DNA from: Hyphomicrobiaceae bacterium
GTDB lineage: Bacteria > Pseudomonadota > Alphaproteobacteria > Rhizobiales > Hyphomicrobiaceae
Reading direction: 5' to 3'
Length of the DNA: 64,000 nucleotides
Assembly (NCBI GenBank): GCA_021775735.1
Contig: JAJFHG010000029.1
Location: forward strand, 62,001-126,000
Shown: piece after piece, positions 1 to 9,455 of the stretch
Layout of the letters: every line of letters begins with the position of its first letter
Position numbering within the stretch: the stretch's first letter is position 1
The notes under the pieces: generated by a model
Database searches by the model: none
Told to the model about the DNA's origin: nothing
Seen by the model: the letters and a program-made list of their open reading frames with translations, nothing else
Program-made: the position numbers and the translations under genes

Positions 1-201
1 GCCGTCGAAGCCATTTTCTCGCTTTTGGCCATACGCGATAACATCGTTCCGCCGACACTTAACCTTGATAACCCGTCGGTTGAAACGGCGATTGACCTGG
101 CCCCTCATAAAGCAAAAGAGCGTGAAATCTCGACCGTCTTGTCCAATTCGTTCGGTTTTGGTGGCACCAATGCATCACTTATTATGCGTCAGATCGACTA
201 A
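1..201 (+). CDS. fabF: Beta-ketoacyl-ACP synthase II, C-terminal end (partial)
   Basis: The frame is open from the first base of the window and stops with TAA at 199-201, giving the last 66 residues of a condensing enzyme. The tail carries PPTLNLDNPS and the SNSFGFGGTNASL signature that holds the last active-site region of KAS I/II enzymes. The enzyme elongates acyl-ACP in type II fatty acid synthesis in the cytoplasm. Placement directly before mltG, yicC and gmk on the same strand is the usual alphaproteobacterial order and favours FabF over FabB. The start and the catalytic Cys lie outside the window. Confidence 0.93.
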   Translation, partial: AVEAIFSLLAIRDNIVPPTLNLDNPSVETAIDLAPHKAKEREISTVLSNSFGFGGTNASLIMRQID

Positions 202-379
202 ACTGAGCGCTGACGCAGTGGTGAGGATAACAGCTGGCCGGGCTATTCCGTCTTTCGCCATAATTATCACTACCCTCTCGGCACATCTTAGGGGCTGTCT
301 TTGAAGCCCTGTTCGGCTCGCCAGCCAATTGGCCGAACGTGATTACGTCGAGAACACATCAACTTGGTGGAAACGGACA

Positions 380-1762
380 ATGTCTGATCATCGCCGCGAC
401 ACACCACCACCACTTTCCGTCCATGGCGGTGTCCGCCCACGTAGCCCCGCTGAAGCGCTGGAACCCAGTCGTGCGCCCCGGCGCCCGCCCCGCAAGCGAC
501 GCAAACCGCAATCACGCCGTTTGAGCCGTTTCGTGCGTATTTTCTCCGGCATCTTGACCATGACGCTGGTTATACTTTTTGCGTTGGTGGCACTGAGCAG
601 CGCACTTTCTTATCAGTTTCAACGGCCAGGCCCGTTGCAGGTCACGCAAACAGTTTCTATCCCCAAGGGTGAAGGACGAATCCAAATCGCACAACGCTTG
701 GAGCGCGATGGCATCATTTCAAGTCGCTACGCGTTTTTGGCTGGCTATCTGACGCGTAGCGGCTGGCGCACTAAGCCTGGGATGGATCTGAAAGCGGGTG
801 AGTACGAAATTAAAAAGGGCGCAAGTATGCGCGAAGTGCTCGACACGTTGATCAAGGGGAAGTCGGTTCTTTATAAAGTGACCATCCCAGAGGGGTTGAC
901 CAGTGAACAAATCGTGGCGCGCTTAAACGCTGCTTCCAATCTGACAGGTGAAATCACAAGCATACCGGCTGAGGGCACGATACTGCCCGACACCTACAGT
1001 TTTTCTAAAGAGGCAGACCGCAATGAGCTGCTTGCGCGCATGATGGCGGATCATAACAAGATTTTGGCGGCGCTTTGGGAAAAGCGGCAACCGGATTTAC
1101 CGATCTCTTCACCGGAAGAAGCGGTCGTTTTAGCGTCGATTGTTGAGAAAGAAACAGGACGCGCTGATGAGCGTGACCGTGTTGCGAGCGTATTTGTCAA
1201 TCGCTTGAAAAAGGAGATGCGCTTGCAGTCCGATCCAACCATTATCTATGGCATCGTCAAGGGAAAGGGCGGTCTGGGGCGCCCAATCACGAAAAAAGAC
1301 ATTGCTGAAAAGACTGACTACAACACGTATCGTATCAATGGGCTGCCGCCGGGTCCGATCTGCAACCCTGGTCGCGCGGCGCTGGCTGCAACCTTGAACC
1401 CAGCACAAACCAAAGACCTATTTTTTGTTGCCAATGAAACCGGCGGGCACACATTTACAAAAACGCTCAAGGACCACAATGCCGCCGTTGCAAAGTGGCG
1501 TCTGATTGAACGACAACGTCGTCAACAGCGTGCGCAAAAAGACGCGCAACAAGCCAAAGTCACCACCCTTCTAGATACCGATATTGCAATCCCCAACCCC
1601 TCAACAAGCGAAGTGGTCGTTGCGCCGATTGCCAAAAAAGCAGCGTCTCAGACCAAGATAGCCGCGAAGGCTACTGGTGACGCCCAATCAGCATCCGGAG
1701 AACCCCTGAAGGGCTTGCGTACCTCGACTGTGCCCCTGCCCATTCGCCGACCTGCTCAATAA
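380..1762 (+). CDS. mltG: Endolytic murein transglycosylase MltG (YceG-like)
   Basis: Inner-membrane lytic transglycosylase that cuts nascent peptidoglycan strands and so sets glycan length. An arginine/proline-rich cytoplasmic N-terminus of about 45 residues is followed by one membrane segment (about residues 47-70), a LysM-like region and the YceG catalytic domain. The catalytic glutamate is in ASIVEKETG, and the conserved SDPTIIYG and YNTYRINGLPPGPICNPG segments are present. An Ala/Lys/Gln-rich tail of roughly 90 residues follows the domain and looks disordered. I chose ATG 380 (MSDHRRD). The frame is open to a TTG at 329, but the added residues are not family-like. Confidence 0.95.
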   Translation: MSDHRRDTPPPLSVHGGVRPRSPAEALEPSRAPRRPPRKRRKPQSRRLSRFVRIFSGILTMTLVILFALVALSSALSYQFQRPGPLQVTQTVSIPKGEGRIQIAQRLERDGIISSRYAFLAGYLTRSGWRTKPGMDLKAGEYEIKKGASMREVLDTLIKGKSVLYKVTIPEGLTSEQIVARLNAASNLTGEITSIPAEGTILPDTYSFSKEADRNELLARMMADHNKILAALWEKRQPDLPISSPEEAVVLASIVEKETGRADERDRVASVFVNRLKKEMRLQSDPTIIYGIVKGKGGLGRPITKKDIAEKTDYNTYRINGLPPGPICNPGRAALAATLNPAQTKDLFFVANETGGHTFTKTLKDHNAAVAKWRLIERQRRQQRAQKDAQQAKVTTLLDTDIAIPNPSTSEVVVAPIAKKAASQTKIAAKATGDAQSASGEPLKGLRTSTVPLPIRRPAQ

Positions 1763-1958
1763 GTCCGGGTTGCGTAATGCACTTTGTGGCGCCTGCACGA
1801 CAGCCGCTGATATGAGAACTTAACGGTCTCACACATCTTCACGGTTCCCATGGTTTGGATTGGTGGCAAAACGCTCTACACTCCGAGCCGAATCTACAAA
1901 CGCGACGTGACCCTAAGAGCAGCGCCTCCAGGATGACACGTCCAATTCTGGTGATGCT

Positions 1959-2846
1959 ATGGCTCTCAATTCAATGACGGGATTTGGTCGCAGCAGCGGT
2001 GAAGCTGGCGCTTGGGCTTGGGTCTGGGAAGTGCGCAGCGTTAATGGTCGCGGGCTTGATTTACGCCTGCGCCTGCCATCTCACTATGACAGCCTGGAGC
2101 AACGCGTGCGCAAATCCATACAATCGCGTTTGAAGCGTGGCTCAGTGACGGTGTCATTGAATGTCACACGGCAAGCTGGTGGGATGGAAGTACAAGTCAA
2201 TGAAGATGTTTTGCGCGATGTTTTGAAAGCCGCTGAGGTTGTGCGCAAAGCGACAGGTACAGCACTGCCGCGTGTAGACGGTCTGTTGGCGCTTAAAGGC
2301 GTGCTTGATGTTGTTGAGCAAACAGACAGTGCAGAGGTGCGTGAAGAAATAGAAGCTGGGATGTTAGGTGACTTTGAAATAGCTCTCGAAGAGCTCCTGG
2401 CCGCACGACGTTCTGAAGGTGCGCATTTGACCGATATTGTTTTGCAAAAAATCTCAGAGATTGCGGCGTTGACAAAGTCCATTGAGACGTCCCCCGCACG
2501 CGCGCCAGAAGCGATCCAGAAACGTCTCAAAGATCAAGTGGCCCGGCTGATGGATACCAACAGCGGTCTCGACGAAGCACGGTTGCATCAAGAGGCTGTG
2601 TTGGTGGCAACCCGCGCGGACGTTGAAGAAGAGGTGAAACGGCTTGCAGCCCATGTCGCAGCGGCCAAGGACCTCGTTGATAGCAATGACCCGATTGGTC
2701 GCCAACTTGATTTTTTGGCCCAGGAATTTAACCGCGAAGCCAATACGATTTGCTCCAAAGCTGGTGCCAATGATATCTCGCAGGCGGGATTGGCACTCAA
2801 AACAGCCATAGATCAACTGCGTGAACAGGTGCAAAACATTGAATAG
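1959..2846 (+). CDS. yicC: YicC family endoribonuclease
   Basis: 295-residue member of the YicC/YloC family (YicC_N followed by DUF1732), at the family's usual length. It begins with the typical MNSMTGFGR-type N-terminus and ends with the conserved EFNREANTICSKA segment and the terminal KTAIDQLREQVQNIE helix. E. coli YicC is an endoribonuclease linked to sRNA turnover; the same activity here is inference from family. The gene ends 25 bases before the gmk start, so the two are probably cotranscribed, as is common in proteobacteria. The start ATG at 1959 gives the canonical N-terminus. Confidence 0.93.
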   Translation: MALNSMTGFGRSSGEAGAWAWVWEVRSVNGRGLDLRLRLPSHYDSLEQRVRKSIQSRLKRGSVTVSLNVTRQAGGMEVQVNEDVLRDVLKAAEVVRKATGTALPRVDGLLALKGVLDVVEQTDSAEVREEIEAGMLGDFEIALEELLAARRSEGAHLTDIVLQKISEIAALTKSIETSPARAPEAIQKRLKDQVARLMDTNSGLDEARLHQEAVLVATRADVEEEVKRLAAHVAAAKDLVDSNDPIGRQLDFLAQEFNREANTICSKAGANDISQAGLALKTAIDQLREQVQNIE

Positions 2847-2871
2847 TGGTGCAACGGACGGAAATAAGGGC

Positions 2872-3504
2872 GTGCGTGATCTTCAACGACGCGGGTTATT
2901 GCTGGTGCTGTCTTCGCCATCAGGGGCAGGCAAAACCACATTATCGCGGGCGCTTCTTGATCGCGATTCAAACATAGAGTTATCGGTTTCTGTCACCACG
3001 CGCCCACCGCGTCCGGGCGAAACGGACGGCAAAGACTATTATTTTCACAGCCAATCAGAATTTGAAGCCATGCGCGAGGCAAATGAATTGCTCGAGTGGG
3101 CACCAGTATTCGATAATCACTATGGTACGCCGCGGGCACCGGTTGAAGCATTGCTCGAAGCAGGCAAAGACGTCCTTTTTGACATTGATTGGCAAGGGGC
3201 TCAGCAGTTGTCTGAGAAGATGTCTTCAGACGTCGTGCGCGTATTTGTACTCCCGCCTTCAGCACAGACACTGGAGCGACGCTTGCGCGATAGAGCACAA
3301 GATACTGCGGACGTGGTTGCCCGGCGCATGCGCGCAGCGTCTGATGAAATCAGTCATTGGGCCGAATATGATTATGTGATCGTCAATGAAGACGTTGAAA
3401 CATCACTCAAGGGGCTCGATGCTATTCTCAGCGCCGAACGGTTGAAGCGTGAGCGTGTTTTAGGGCTCGGTAAGTTTGTGCGCAATCTCCAAAAAGATCT
3501 GTAA
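2872..3504 (+). CDS. gmk: Guanylate kinase
   Basis: Phosphorylates GMP to GDP with ATP, in purine nucleotide metabolism. The P-loop SSPSGAGKTT lies near residues 12-21, followed by the GMP-binding VTTRPPRPGE motif and GKDYYF. I chose GTG 2872 (VRDLQRRG), which gives 210 residues, the family's normal length, and has a GGAAATAAGG-like ribosome site just before it. The frame could extend to 2821, overlapping yicC, but that adds a non-conserved leader. The gene converges on rsmA, with a short GGCGCG/CGCGCC inverted repeat between the two stops (3506-3526). Confidence 0.95.
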   Translation: MRDLQRRGLLLVLSSPSGAGKTTLSRALLDRDSNIELSVSVTTRPPRPGETDGKDYYFHSQSEFEAMREANELLEWAPVFDNHYGTPRAPVEALLEAGKDVLFDIDWQGAQQLSEKMSSDVVRVFVLPPSAQTLERRLRDRAQDTADVVARRMRAASDEISHWAEYDYVIVNEDVETSLKGLDAILSAERLKRERVLGLGKFVRNLQKDL

Positions 3505-3529
3505 TGGCGCGCACGACAGACGCGCCGAT

Positions 3530-4408
3530 CTAGGATCTTCCCGAACTCAATTTTTCATAAATATAGGCGAGCCGAGCAAAGTCGTGCACCGATATATCTT
3601 CTGCTCGGTGCATCGGGTTGATTCCCGCGGCGTCCAACAAGGCAGCCGGATCCGGCGTCAGTGTTTTGAGTGATGCACGCAACATTTTCCGACGTTGGCC
3701 AAATGCGGCAGCGGTTACGCGTCCCAGTATAACAACGTTAGGTGTGGGGCCATTGTTTTTCACAGGTGTAAATGAGACAACTGCTGATGCAACTTTTGGT
3801 GGCGGCGTAAATGCTTCGGGTTGCAAAGTCATGACAATCTCAGCACGGGTGCGCAACTGCGCAATAACAGCAAGCCGTCCGTATGCCTTGGTTGCCGGTT
3901 TGGCAACGATGCGTTCTGCCACTTCTTTCTGGAACATCAAGACCATGCGCGAAAACCACGGAGGCCACGGCTCAGTTTGCAACCAGTTGATAAGCAAAGC
4001 TGTTGCAACACCATAGGGCAAATTCGCTGCAATCACTTTGGGACCAGGGTGCGTTTTGGCAGCGGCGGTCCAATTGAACGCCAACGCATCATCGCTGTGG
4101 AGTGTTAAATGCCGCTCGTCAAGATTGGCAATTTCTTGCAAAGCGGGGAGGCAACGATCGTCACGCTCAATCGCGACCACATGTTTTGCACCCTCAAGGA
4201 AGAGCGCGCGCGTTAAGCCACCCGGGCCAGGGCCAACTTCAAATACCGTTGTTCCCTTGAGTGGGCCAGCAAGGCGCGCAATCCGGCGCGTGATGTTAAA
4301 ATCAAGTAGGAAGTTCTGGCCAAGGTTCTTCTTAGCGCTGAGGCCGTGCGTTTGAATGACGTCACGCAGTGGTGGCAAACCGTCGGGACTGGCTCCAGGG
4401 CGGTTCAT
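3530..4408 (-). CDS. rsmA: 16S rRNA (adenine(1518)-N6/adenine(1519)-N6)-dimethyltransferase
   Basis: RsmA/KsgA dimethylates the two adjacent adenines in the 3'-terminal hairpin of 16S rRNA during small-subunit assembly. Visible motifs are the KKNLGQNFL N-terminal segment, the SAM-binding FEVGPGPGGLT loop (near residues 56-66), AIERD, and the catalytic NLPYGVAT motif. Length 292 residues is normal. The start ATG overlaps the pdxA stop by four bases (ATGA), which implies translational coupling in the surA-pdxA-rsmA group. Confidence 0.96.
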   Translation of the reverse strand: MNRPGASPDGLPPLRDVIQTHGLSAKKNLGQNFLLDFNITRRIARLAGPLKGTTVFEVGPGPGGLTRALFLEGAKHVVAIERDDRCLPALQEIANLDERHLTLHSDDALAFNWTAAAKTHPGPKVIAANLPYGVATALLINWLQTEPWPPWFSRMVLMFQKEVAERIVAKPATKAYGRLAVIAQLRTRAEIVMTLQPEAFTPPPKVASAVVSFTPVKNNGPTPNVVILGRVTAAAFGQRRKMLRASLKTLTPDPAALLDAAGINPMHRAEDISVHDFARLAYIYEKLSSGRS

Positions 4409-5499
4409 CGGCTGTTTCTCGGAAGCGCATCCTGCACATTTTTAACTTTGAATGCTGCACGATTTTTAGCGATCGATTTTGCCGCTTTGACACTTTCTAT
4501 AAAGCTCACAGCAGACACTTTTGATGTGCCAACTATATCAAGCGCGGTGCCATGGTCGGGTGAGGTGCGCACAAAGGGTAAGCCCAGTGTGATGTTAACC
4601 CCGCGATCAAACGCCAGTGTCTTCACAGGAATGAGCGCTTGGTCATGATACATACAAAGCGCTGCATCATATGTTTTGCGCGCCGCTTCATGGAACATGG
4701 TATCAGCAGGCAGGGGGCCGAACACGTTAAGACCCATGTCGCGACAGCGTACAACAGCGGGTAATATCACGTCGCGGTCTTCAAGCCCGAGTGTCGCGTT
4801 TTCTCCTGCATGTGGGTTGAGACCGGCAATGGCGATACGTGGCTCTGAAACAGCAAAGTCTATTTTTAACGCATCGGCTATCGTTTGGAGGGTTGCGACG
4901 ATGGTGTCCGTCGTCAGGGTTGCTGCAACTTGGCAAAGCGGCATGTGAATTGTCAGTGGCACAACACGCAACTCAGCAGCGGCAAGCATCATCACGGGCT
5001 GTCTAATGTTGGCATCGGGTGCATAAGTGTTGGCAAGCGCACCTAGGAACTCTGTATGTCCAGGGTGGGGGAAACCGGACGCCGAAAGCGTAGCTTTGGT
5101 AATCGGGTTGGTAACAACTGCGGACGTCTTACCGCCAACCGTTGCCGCAACTGCCTGTTCAATAGATTGCAACGTGGCGCGCGCATGATCAGGATTCGTT
5201 TGACCGAGCTCTAACGCGGCGCCAAGAGGAACCGGAATAACAGGCAGAGCGTCCTGAAAAATGTGTGACGCTTCTGAGGGTGTTGCGATCTCGGAAATCG
5301 GAATAGCAGAGTCAAGGTGTGCGATATGCGTTTTGAGCGCGTCAGTGTCGGTGTAGACGACAAACGGCGCCAACCCCAACTGGGCGCGATGGCGCCAGGC
5401 AAGGGCTGTAGTTTGCAATCCAACACCAGCAGGATCACCCATTGTAACGGCAATTGGCTGGTGAGGGTCAGGCGGCGTATCAGTTGGATCTTGGCTCAT
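4405..5499 (-). CDS. pdxA: 4-hydroxythreonine-4-phosphate dehydrogenase
   Basis: NAD-dependent oxidation of 4-phosphohydroxy-L-threonine in the DXP-dependent pyridoxal phosphate pathway. The protein begins IAVTMGDPAGVGL and has the conserved NPITKA, GHTEFL, GLNPHAGE and MYHDQ segments; the histidines in these bind the active-site metal. It is 364 residues, slightly longer than many PdxA because of both termini. It overlaps surA by four bases upstream and rsmA by four bases downstream, so it is an internal operon gene. Confidence 0.95.
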   Translation of the reverse strand: MSQDPTDTPPDPHQPIAVTMGDPAGVGLQTTALAWRHRAQLGLAPFVVYTDTDALKTHIAHLDSAIPISEIATPSEASHIFQDALPVIPVPLGAALELGQTNPDHARATLQSIEQAVAATVGGKTSAVVTNPITKATLSASGFPHPGHTEFLGALANTYAPDANIRQPVMMLAAAELRVVPLTIHMPLCQVAATLTTDTIVATLQTIADALKIDFAVSEPRIAIAGLNPHAGENATLGLEDRDVILPAVVRCRDMGLNVFGPLPADTMFHEAARKTYDAALCMYHDQALIPVKTLAFDRGVNITLGLPFVRTSPDHGTALDIVGTSKVSAVSFIESVKAAKSIAKNRAAFKVKNVQDALPRNSR

Positions 5500-6761
5500 C
5501 GATAGACGATGGTCGCATCCTGGCGCAGATCCTTCAAATGTTTCCGTGCCAGTATCGTAAATTCTTGCTGGCGGATATCACCTTGCTCTTTGAAGCGCTT
5601 CTTAGTTTCAATTGCCACTGTATTGCGCCCGCAGACCGCCCAAAGTTGAATGCCATCACCACCAGCAAGCGATGGAGGCAGCATGTCACCGTCACTTGCG
5701 CTCAATAGCATTGATCGGGTTGGCTCTGCGACTGCAGATGACTTCAACAGACCCAGGTCTTCAAACTTAGCGCCAGGCAAGCTTTGCGCCAGCGCTGCAG
5801 TTTGTTTGCAGCCGGTAAAACTCTGTCGGGCAGCATCGGCGAGCTGTAATTGCTGCGCTATCGCACTCTGGCCTGCTTGTGAAGACATGGGCAACGTTAT
5901 GCGATGTACTTTGAGGTCAATATCGCCGTCAGCAGCATTGCGATCCATAAAGCGGTCGACATCGCGGGTCAGCATTGCAACCTGAAAACCAAATCGGCGA
6001 CGAACAACGCCTTGCCATGACATCATGGACTTATAGCGTGAGCGCATCGTGTCGATGTTGGTGCCCATGCGATTGAGGTGTGCACCAAATTGCTTTAGGT
6101 CCATTTTGTTTTTGCTGGCAATGTTGGTGAGCGCACCATCGACGGCTGCATCGTCAGCCAAAAGGCTCAGACGTTTTGCTTCTTGTAGTTTCAGCTTCTC
6201 ATCAATCAGTTCTTTGATGGCTTTGCCGCGTGCGCCTTTACGCACCTTGGCTTGCTCTTCGCGTTTGATGCGATTTACCATCTGCTTTTGCAGACCCTTG
6301 ATGAATGAGATCTGCAACTTTTTGGCTTCTTCACGCGTACGCACATTGTTTTTTTTCATCACGGCTTCAAAGCGCTTGTTGATAGAAGGGTCTTTAATGA
6401 TTTGCTTCCAACGCGATTTGGCGCGAGCTTTAACGCGATTACCAACGCTACGATCATTGAGCGCGAGCAGGCTAGCCCGCTGGCTGATCTCGTAACCGGT
6501 AATCGGTTCGTCATTCACCAAGACTTCAATGCGCTGCATATTTCGGCGGCTTTTGGACTTTGCTTTTTTCTTGCTTGCTATGTGCTGTACGGATGAGCCG
6601 GCGCGACGCACATCACCTGTTGCGGATTTTGCAGGCGTTGCAAACGGAGCCGCTGAAACAGAAACTGGAGCACCAATAAATTGAGCAACAACTATGCTTG
6701 CAATGATGGTGGTACCGCACATGAGGTGCAAGGCTGTGTGAATGAGTGGAATGCGTTTCAT
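5496..6761 (-). CDS. surA: SurA-like periplasmic chaperone/peptidyl-prolyl isomerase
   Basis: Position between lptD and pdxA is the standard place of surA, whose product escorts outer-membrane proteins, including LptD, through the periplasm. The 421-residue protein has an N-terminal signal segment (hydrophobic residues about 9-37), then the VLVNDEPITGYEISQR motif of the SurA N-domain and ELIDEKLKLQEAKRL. Between these two motifs lies an insertion of about 85 Lys/Arg-rich residues. The C-terminal part keeps a parvulin-like VHRITLPM strand but no complete rotamase signature that I can see, so chaperone activity is better supported than isomerase activity. Confidence 0.82.
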   Translation of the reverse strand: MKRIPLIHTALHLMCGTTIIASIVVAQFIGAPVSVSAAPFATPAKSATGDVRRAGSSVQHIASKKKAKSKSRRNMQRIEVLVNDEPITGYEISQRASLLALNDRSVGNRVKARAKSRWKQIIKDPSINKRFEAVMKKNNVRTREEAKKLQISFIKGLQKQMVNRIKREEQAKVRKGARGKAIKELIDEKLKLQEAKRLSLLADDAAVDGALTNIASKNKMDLKQFGAHLNRMGTNIDTMRSRYKSMMSWQGVVRRRFGFQVAMLTRDVDRFMDRNAADGDIDLKVHRITLPMSSQAGQSAIAQQLQLADAARQSFTGCKQTAALAQSLPGAKFEDLGLLKSSAVAEPTRSMLLSASDGDMLPPSLAGGDGIQLWAVCGRNTVAIETKKRFKEQGDIRQQEFTILARKHLKDLRQDATIVYR

Positions 6762-6956
6762 GGGACTAGGATCTAGGTTCTGTGATTAAGGTCTTTCGGT
6801 GCGACGGTGAAAACCGCCATGCGATTCGCAACAGACTAAGTCTAGCGTGTTCACAAATGATGGCAGCTAGCGTGCGTGTTTATCCACCTAAACCGTGGCA
6901 GCGCAGTGGCAAAACACGGTTAAATTGCGCAGCGTTCAAACGTGGCGAGCTGCGCG

Positions 6957-9452
6957 TTACGGAGCCTGCTGATCTGTATCGTTGTGATCGAGAACATCCG
7001 TCTTGTATTGGTATGCACCAAGGTGCTTCAGCTCAAAGCGGAATAGGACGGTATCATCGGGCTCTAGATCGCGCGCTGGATCGTCAATGCCACTACGCGT
7101 GTAGGTGGCTGACAGAGCAAAACATTCATCGCCATAACGCAGTTGCACAGAGCTTTGTAGCAGGTCTGTTTCATCGATGTCATAGCGCATCGAGCCATAG
7201 ACACCCCAGCGGTCTGTCAGCTGTAAACCAAGACGTCCGAGAACTTCCTGCTGAGAGTCTTCCTGTACAATTTCAGGATCAAATTTTGTGTACGAGTAGC
7301 GCAGGCTTGATGAGAATGGCCCATAGCTAAACTGGGCCTGCAATTGCTCGCGGCGTAGTTCCAAGTCATCACTGTCAAACCGGCTTTGTGAAATCAGCTG
7401 GAAGTTCTTGTTTGGCGCAATGTAGGTACCAACAACGTAGTCCGAAGCATCATCTTGCAATCCGCTTGAGCGTGAGAAGCGGTGGATCTGATCCTGCGTG
7501 GCTGCGCCTGGGTCGATCAGGGCGGGATTGGTGTAAGCATTGTCGCCGGAAAGATGGAAGCTTTGGCCGACGAGAATGCGCGCATAGCCACCCGTGTTAG
7601 CTTGGAAGGTGTATTGCACGCCAACATTGGCACGCACGCCTGTTTCAATGCGATCCCAGCCTGAAAACTTGTTCGAGTTAAACAAATTGGTGTCATCGAA
7701 CACCAAGCTGCGTGAATCTTCGTTGGGAAGATCAGCCTGATCATCGTTGGTGCCATGCGCAACGACTTGACCAATAGGCTCTACAACGTGGGAGCCGCTT
7801 TGGTTTTGTGCAACCCATGGGTATGAGACCGTGACACCGCCAGTGGCAAGACCACGGGTGAAGGTATCCTCGACAACTTGGTTTGGAACGAGCGGGTCTT
7901 GGTAGTTGTCAAAGCGATAGACATCACCGCGCAATTCTCCAAATGGCGTGTAGGTGATGCCCATGCTATCGATCATGCGGCGGCGCCATTTCACTTCGGT
8001 GCTGACGCGTTCGTAACTTTGCTCAAAGCGATTTGCCAAATTGCCAATCGTTTCATCATCACGCGTCAACGCTAGTGCGTTGGTGTTCCATGTCAGTTCA
8101 CCACCCAATAACGGTTCATCAAAAACGTAGTTGTAATCAAACACCGGATGCACTTGGCTTTCCGATTGCTGCGTATCGGTTAGCAGCAAGCCACCGAAGT
8201 GATAGAGATTGACCGACATGTAATTGCGGTCAGAAATGCCTTCAAGATAGATGTTGTTGACGCGGTCGGTGAGCAAGATGCTGTCAAGTTGGTAGAAGCG
8301 ACGGAACGTATCATCACTCTCCAGAGTGACATCCCAGCCAAGGTTCCACCAGCTGCCAAGATTGACCAAACCTTTGGTTTCGATACTGCCGCGCCAACCG
8401 TCAAGTGACTGCCGGTCTGCAAACGTTGTTTCGCCCGGTAGATCACTTCCATCTTGATCAATACCAGCCAGCTTGATCGAATATTGGCTGTTGCGGCCAA
8501 TGCGATGACGCCAGTCCAGGCGATAGAGAAGGCCTTGCTCAGTCGTGTACATCGGATGCACCAGAACGTCGTAGTTTGGCGCGAGCGCGAAGTAGTAGGG
8601 AACGGAAACAGCGAACCCTAAGTTCTTCGAGCTTTTGTATTCGGGAATGAGGAAGCCACTTTTACGCTTCACAGAGGGATCTGCGTGTTGGAAGTAGGGC
8701 AGGTAAAGGACGGGCGCACCAAATATTTCAAATTGAGCATCCTGGTAGGTGATCGTTTTTGCGCCTTGGTCGTGGACGATGCGTTTGGCGCGGATACACC
8801 ACGGCGGCGGAGTGCCAGCTGATGGTGGGCAGGCGGTGAATTTGCCATTGACGAATTCGGTGACGTTGCCGTCGCGACGGATAGCACGATCTGCAGTGAT
8901 CTGGCTTTCATCACGGGCAACGACGCTGAGCGATTCAACAAAGCCGTCGCGGAAGTCCTCGGTGAGGGTGTAACGTTCTGCACGAATGATGTTGCCGTTC
9001 GCTTCTTTTAGCTCAACGTTGCCATTGGCTGACAATGTGTTGGCGCTCTGGTCATAAATAACCTCATCGGCCGTCAGAATATTGTTGTTGTAATAGATCT
9101 CAACATTGCCGCGCGCGATGACTTGATCACCACGGTTGTTGTAAATCATTTGGTCCGCCTGCAGGTAAAGCGGTAGCGCGCGATCCAACTCTGGCTTGGT
9201 TCCAAAGATCCCATCTTTTGGTTTTGGAAAGGCGCTTGGTGTTGAGCTTTGTGCCTGCGCAATTGATGCAACACATGTGAGGGCTGCTGCGATCGTTAAA
9301 ACAACAGCGCTGGCAGTACGAGCAGTACAAATGCTGCTACGCACAAGCGTTACCACGCGCGCAAACACCGCCCCGAACCCGGCCACGCTTTGTGGTCGGT
9401 TCGAAGCGCGTTTGTCGCCGCATATTGCATGCGGTGTTCGCGCGTAACGCAT
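6957..9452 (-). CDS. lptD: LPS-assembly protein LptD
   Basis: Outer-membrane translocon subunit that inserts lipopolysaccharide into the outer leaflet. The protein has an N-terminal signal segment, an OstA/LptA-like beta-jellyroll (about residues 90-230, with repeats such as YLQADQMIYNNRGDQVIARG) and a long C-terminal beta-barrel ending in typical barrel strands. Its 831 residues fit the family. I chose ATG 9452, which has AGGAGG about ten bases upstream; a TTG directly before it is also in frame. The lptG stop is only three bases upstream, so the lptF-lptG-lptD-surA-pdxA-rsmA run is likely one operon. Confidence 0.95.
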   Translation of the reverse strand: MRYARTPHAICGDKRASNRPQSVAGFGAVFARVVTLVRSSICTARTASAVVLTIAAALTCVASIAQAQSSTPSAFPKPKDGIFGTKPELDRALPLYLQADQMIYNNRGDQVIARGNVEIYYNNNILTADEVIYDQSANTLSANGNVELKEANGNIIRAERYTLTEDFRDGFVESLSVVARDESQITADRAIRRDGNVTEFVNGKFTACPPSAGTPPPWCIRAKRIVHDQGAKTITYQDAQFEIFGAPVLYLPYFQHADPSVKRKSGFLIPEYKSSKNLGFAVSVPYYFALAPNYDVLVHPMYTTEQGLLYRLDWRHRIGRNSQYSIKLAGIDQDGSDLPGETTFADRQSLDGWRGSIETKGLVNLGSWWNLGWDVTLESDDTFRRFYQLDSILLTDRVNNIYLEGISDRNYMSVNLYHFGGLLLTDTQQSESQVHPVFDYNYVFDEPLLGGELTWNTNALALTRDDETIGNLANRFEQSYERVSTEVKWRRRMIDSMGITYTPFGELRGDVYRFDNYQDPLVPNQVVEDTFTRGLATGGVTVSYPWVAQNQSGSHVVEPIGQVVAHGTNDDQADLPNEDSRSLVFDDTNLFNSNKFSGWDRIETGVRANVGVQYTFQANTGGYARILVGQSFHLSGDNAYTNPALIDPGAATQDQIHRFSRSSGLQDDASDYVVGTYIAPNKNFQLISQSRFDSDDLELRREQLQAQFSYGPFSSSLRYSYTKFDPEIVQEDSQQEVLGRLGLQLTDRWGVYGSMRYDIDETDLLQSSVQLRYGDECFALSATYTRSGIDDPARDLEPDDTVLFRFELKHLGAYQYKTDVLDHNDTDQQAP

Positions 9453-9455
9453 CAA

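Noticed and set aside
6884-6893. TTATCCACC, similar to a DnaA box
   Set aside because: Single site with one mismatch, no cluster and no AT-rich unwinding region beside it.
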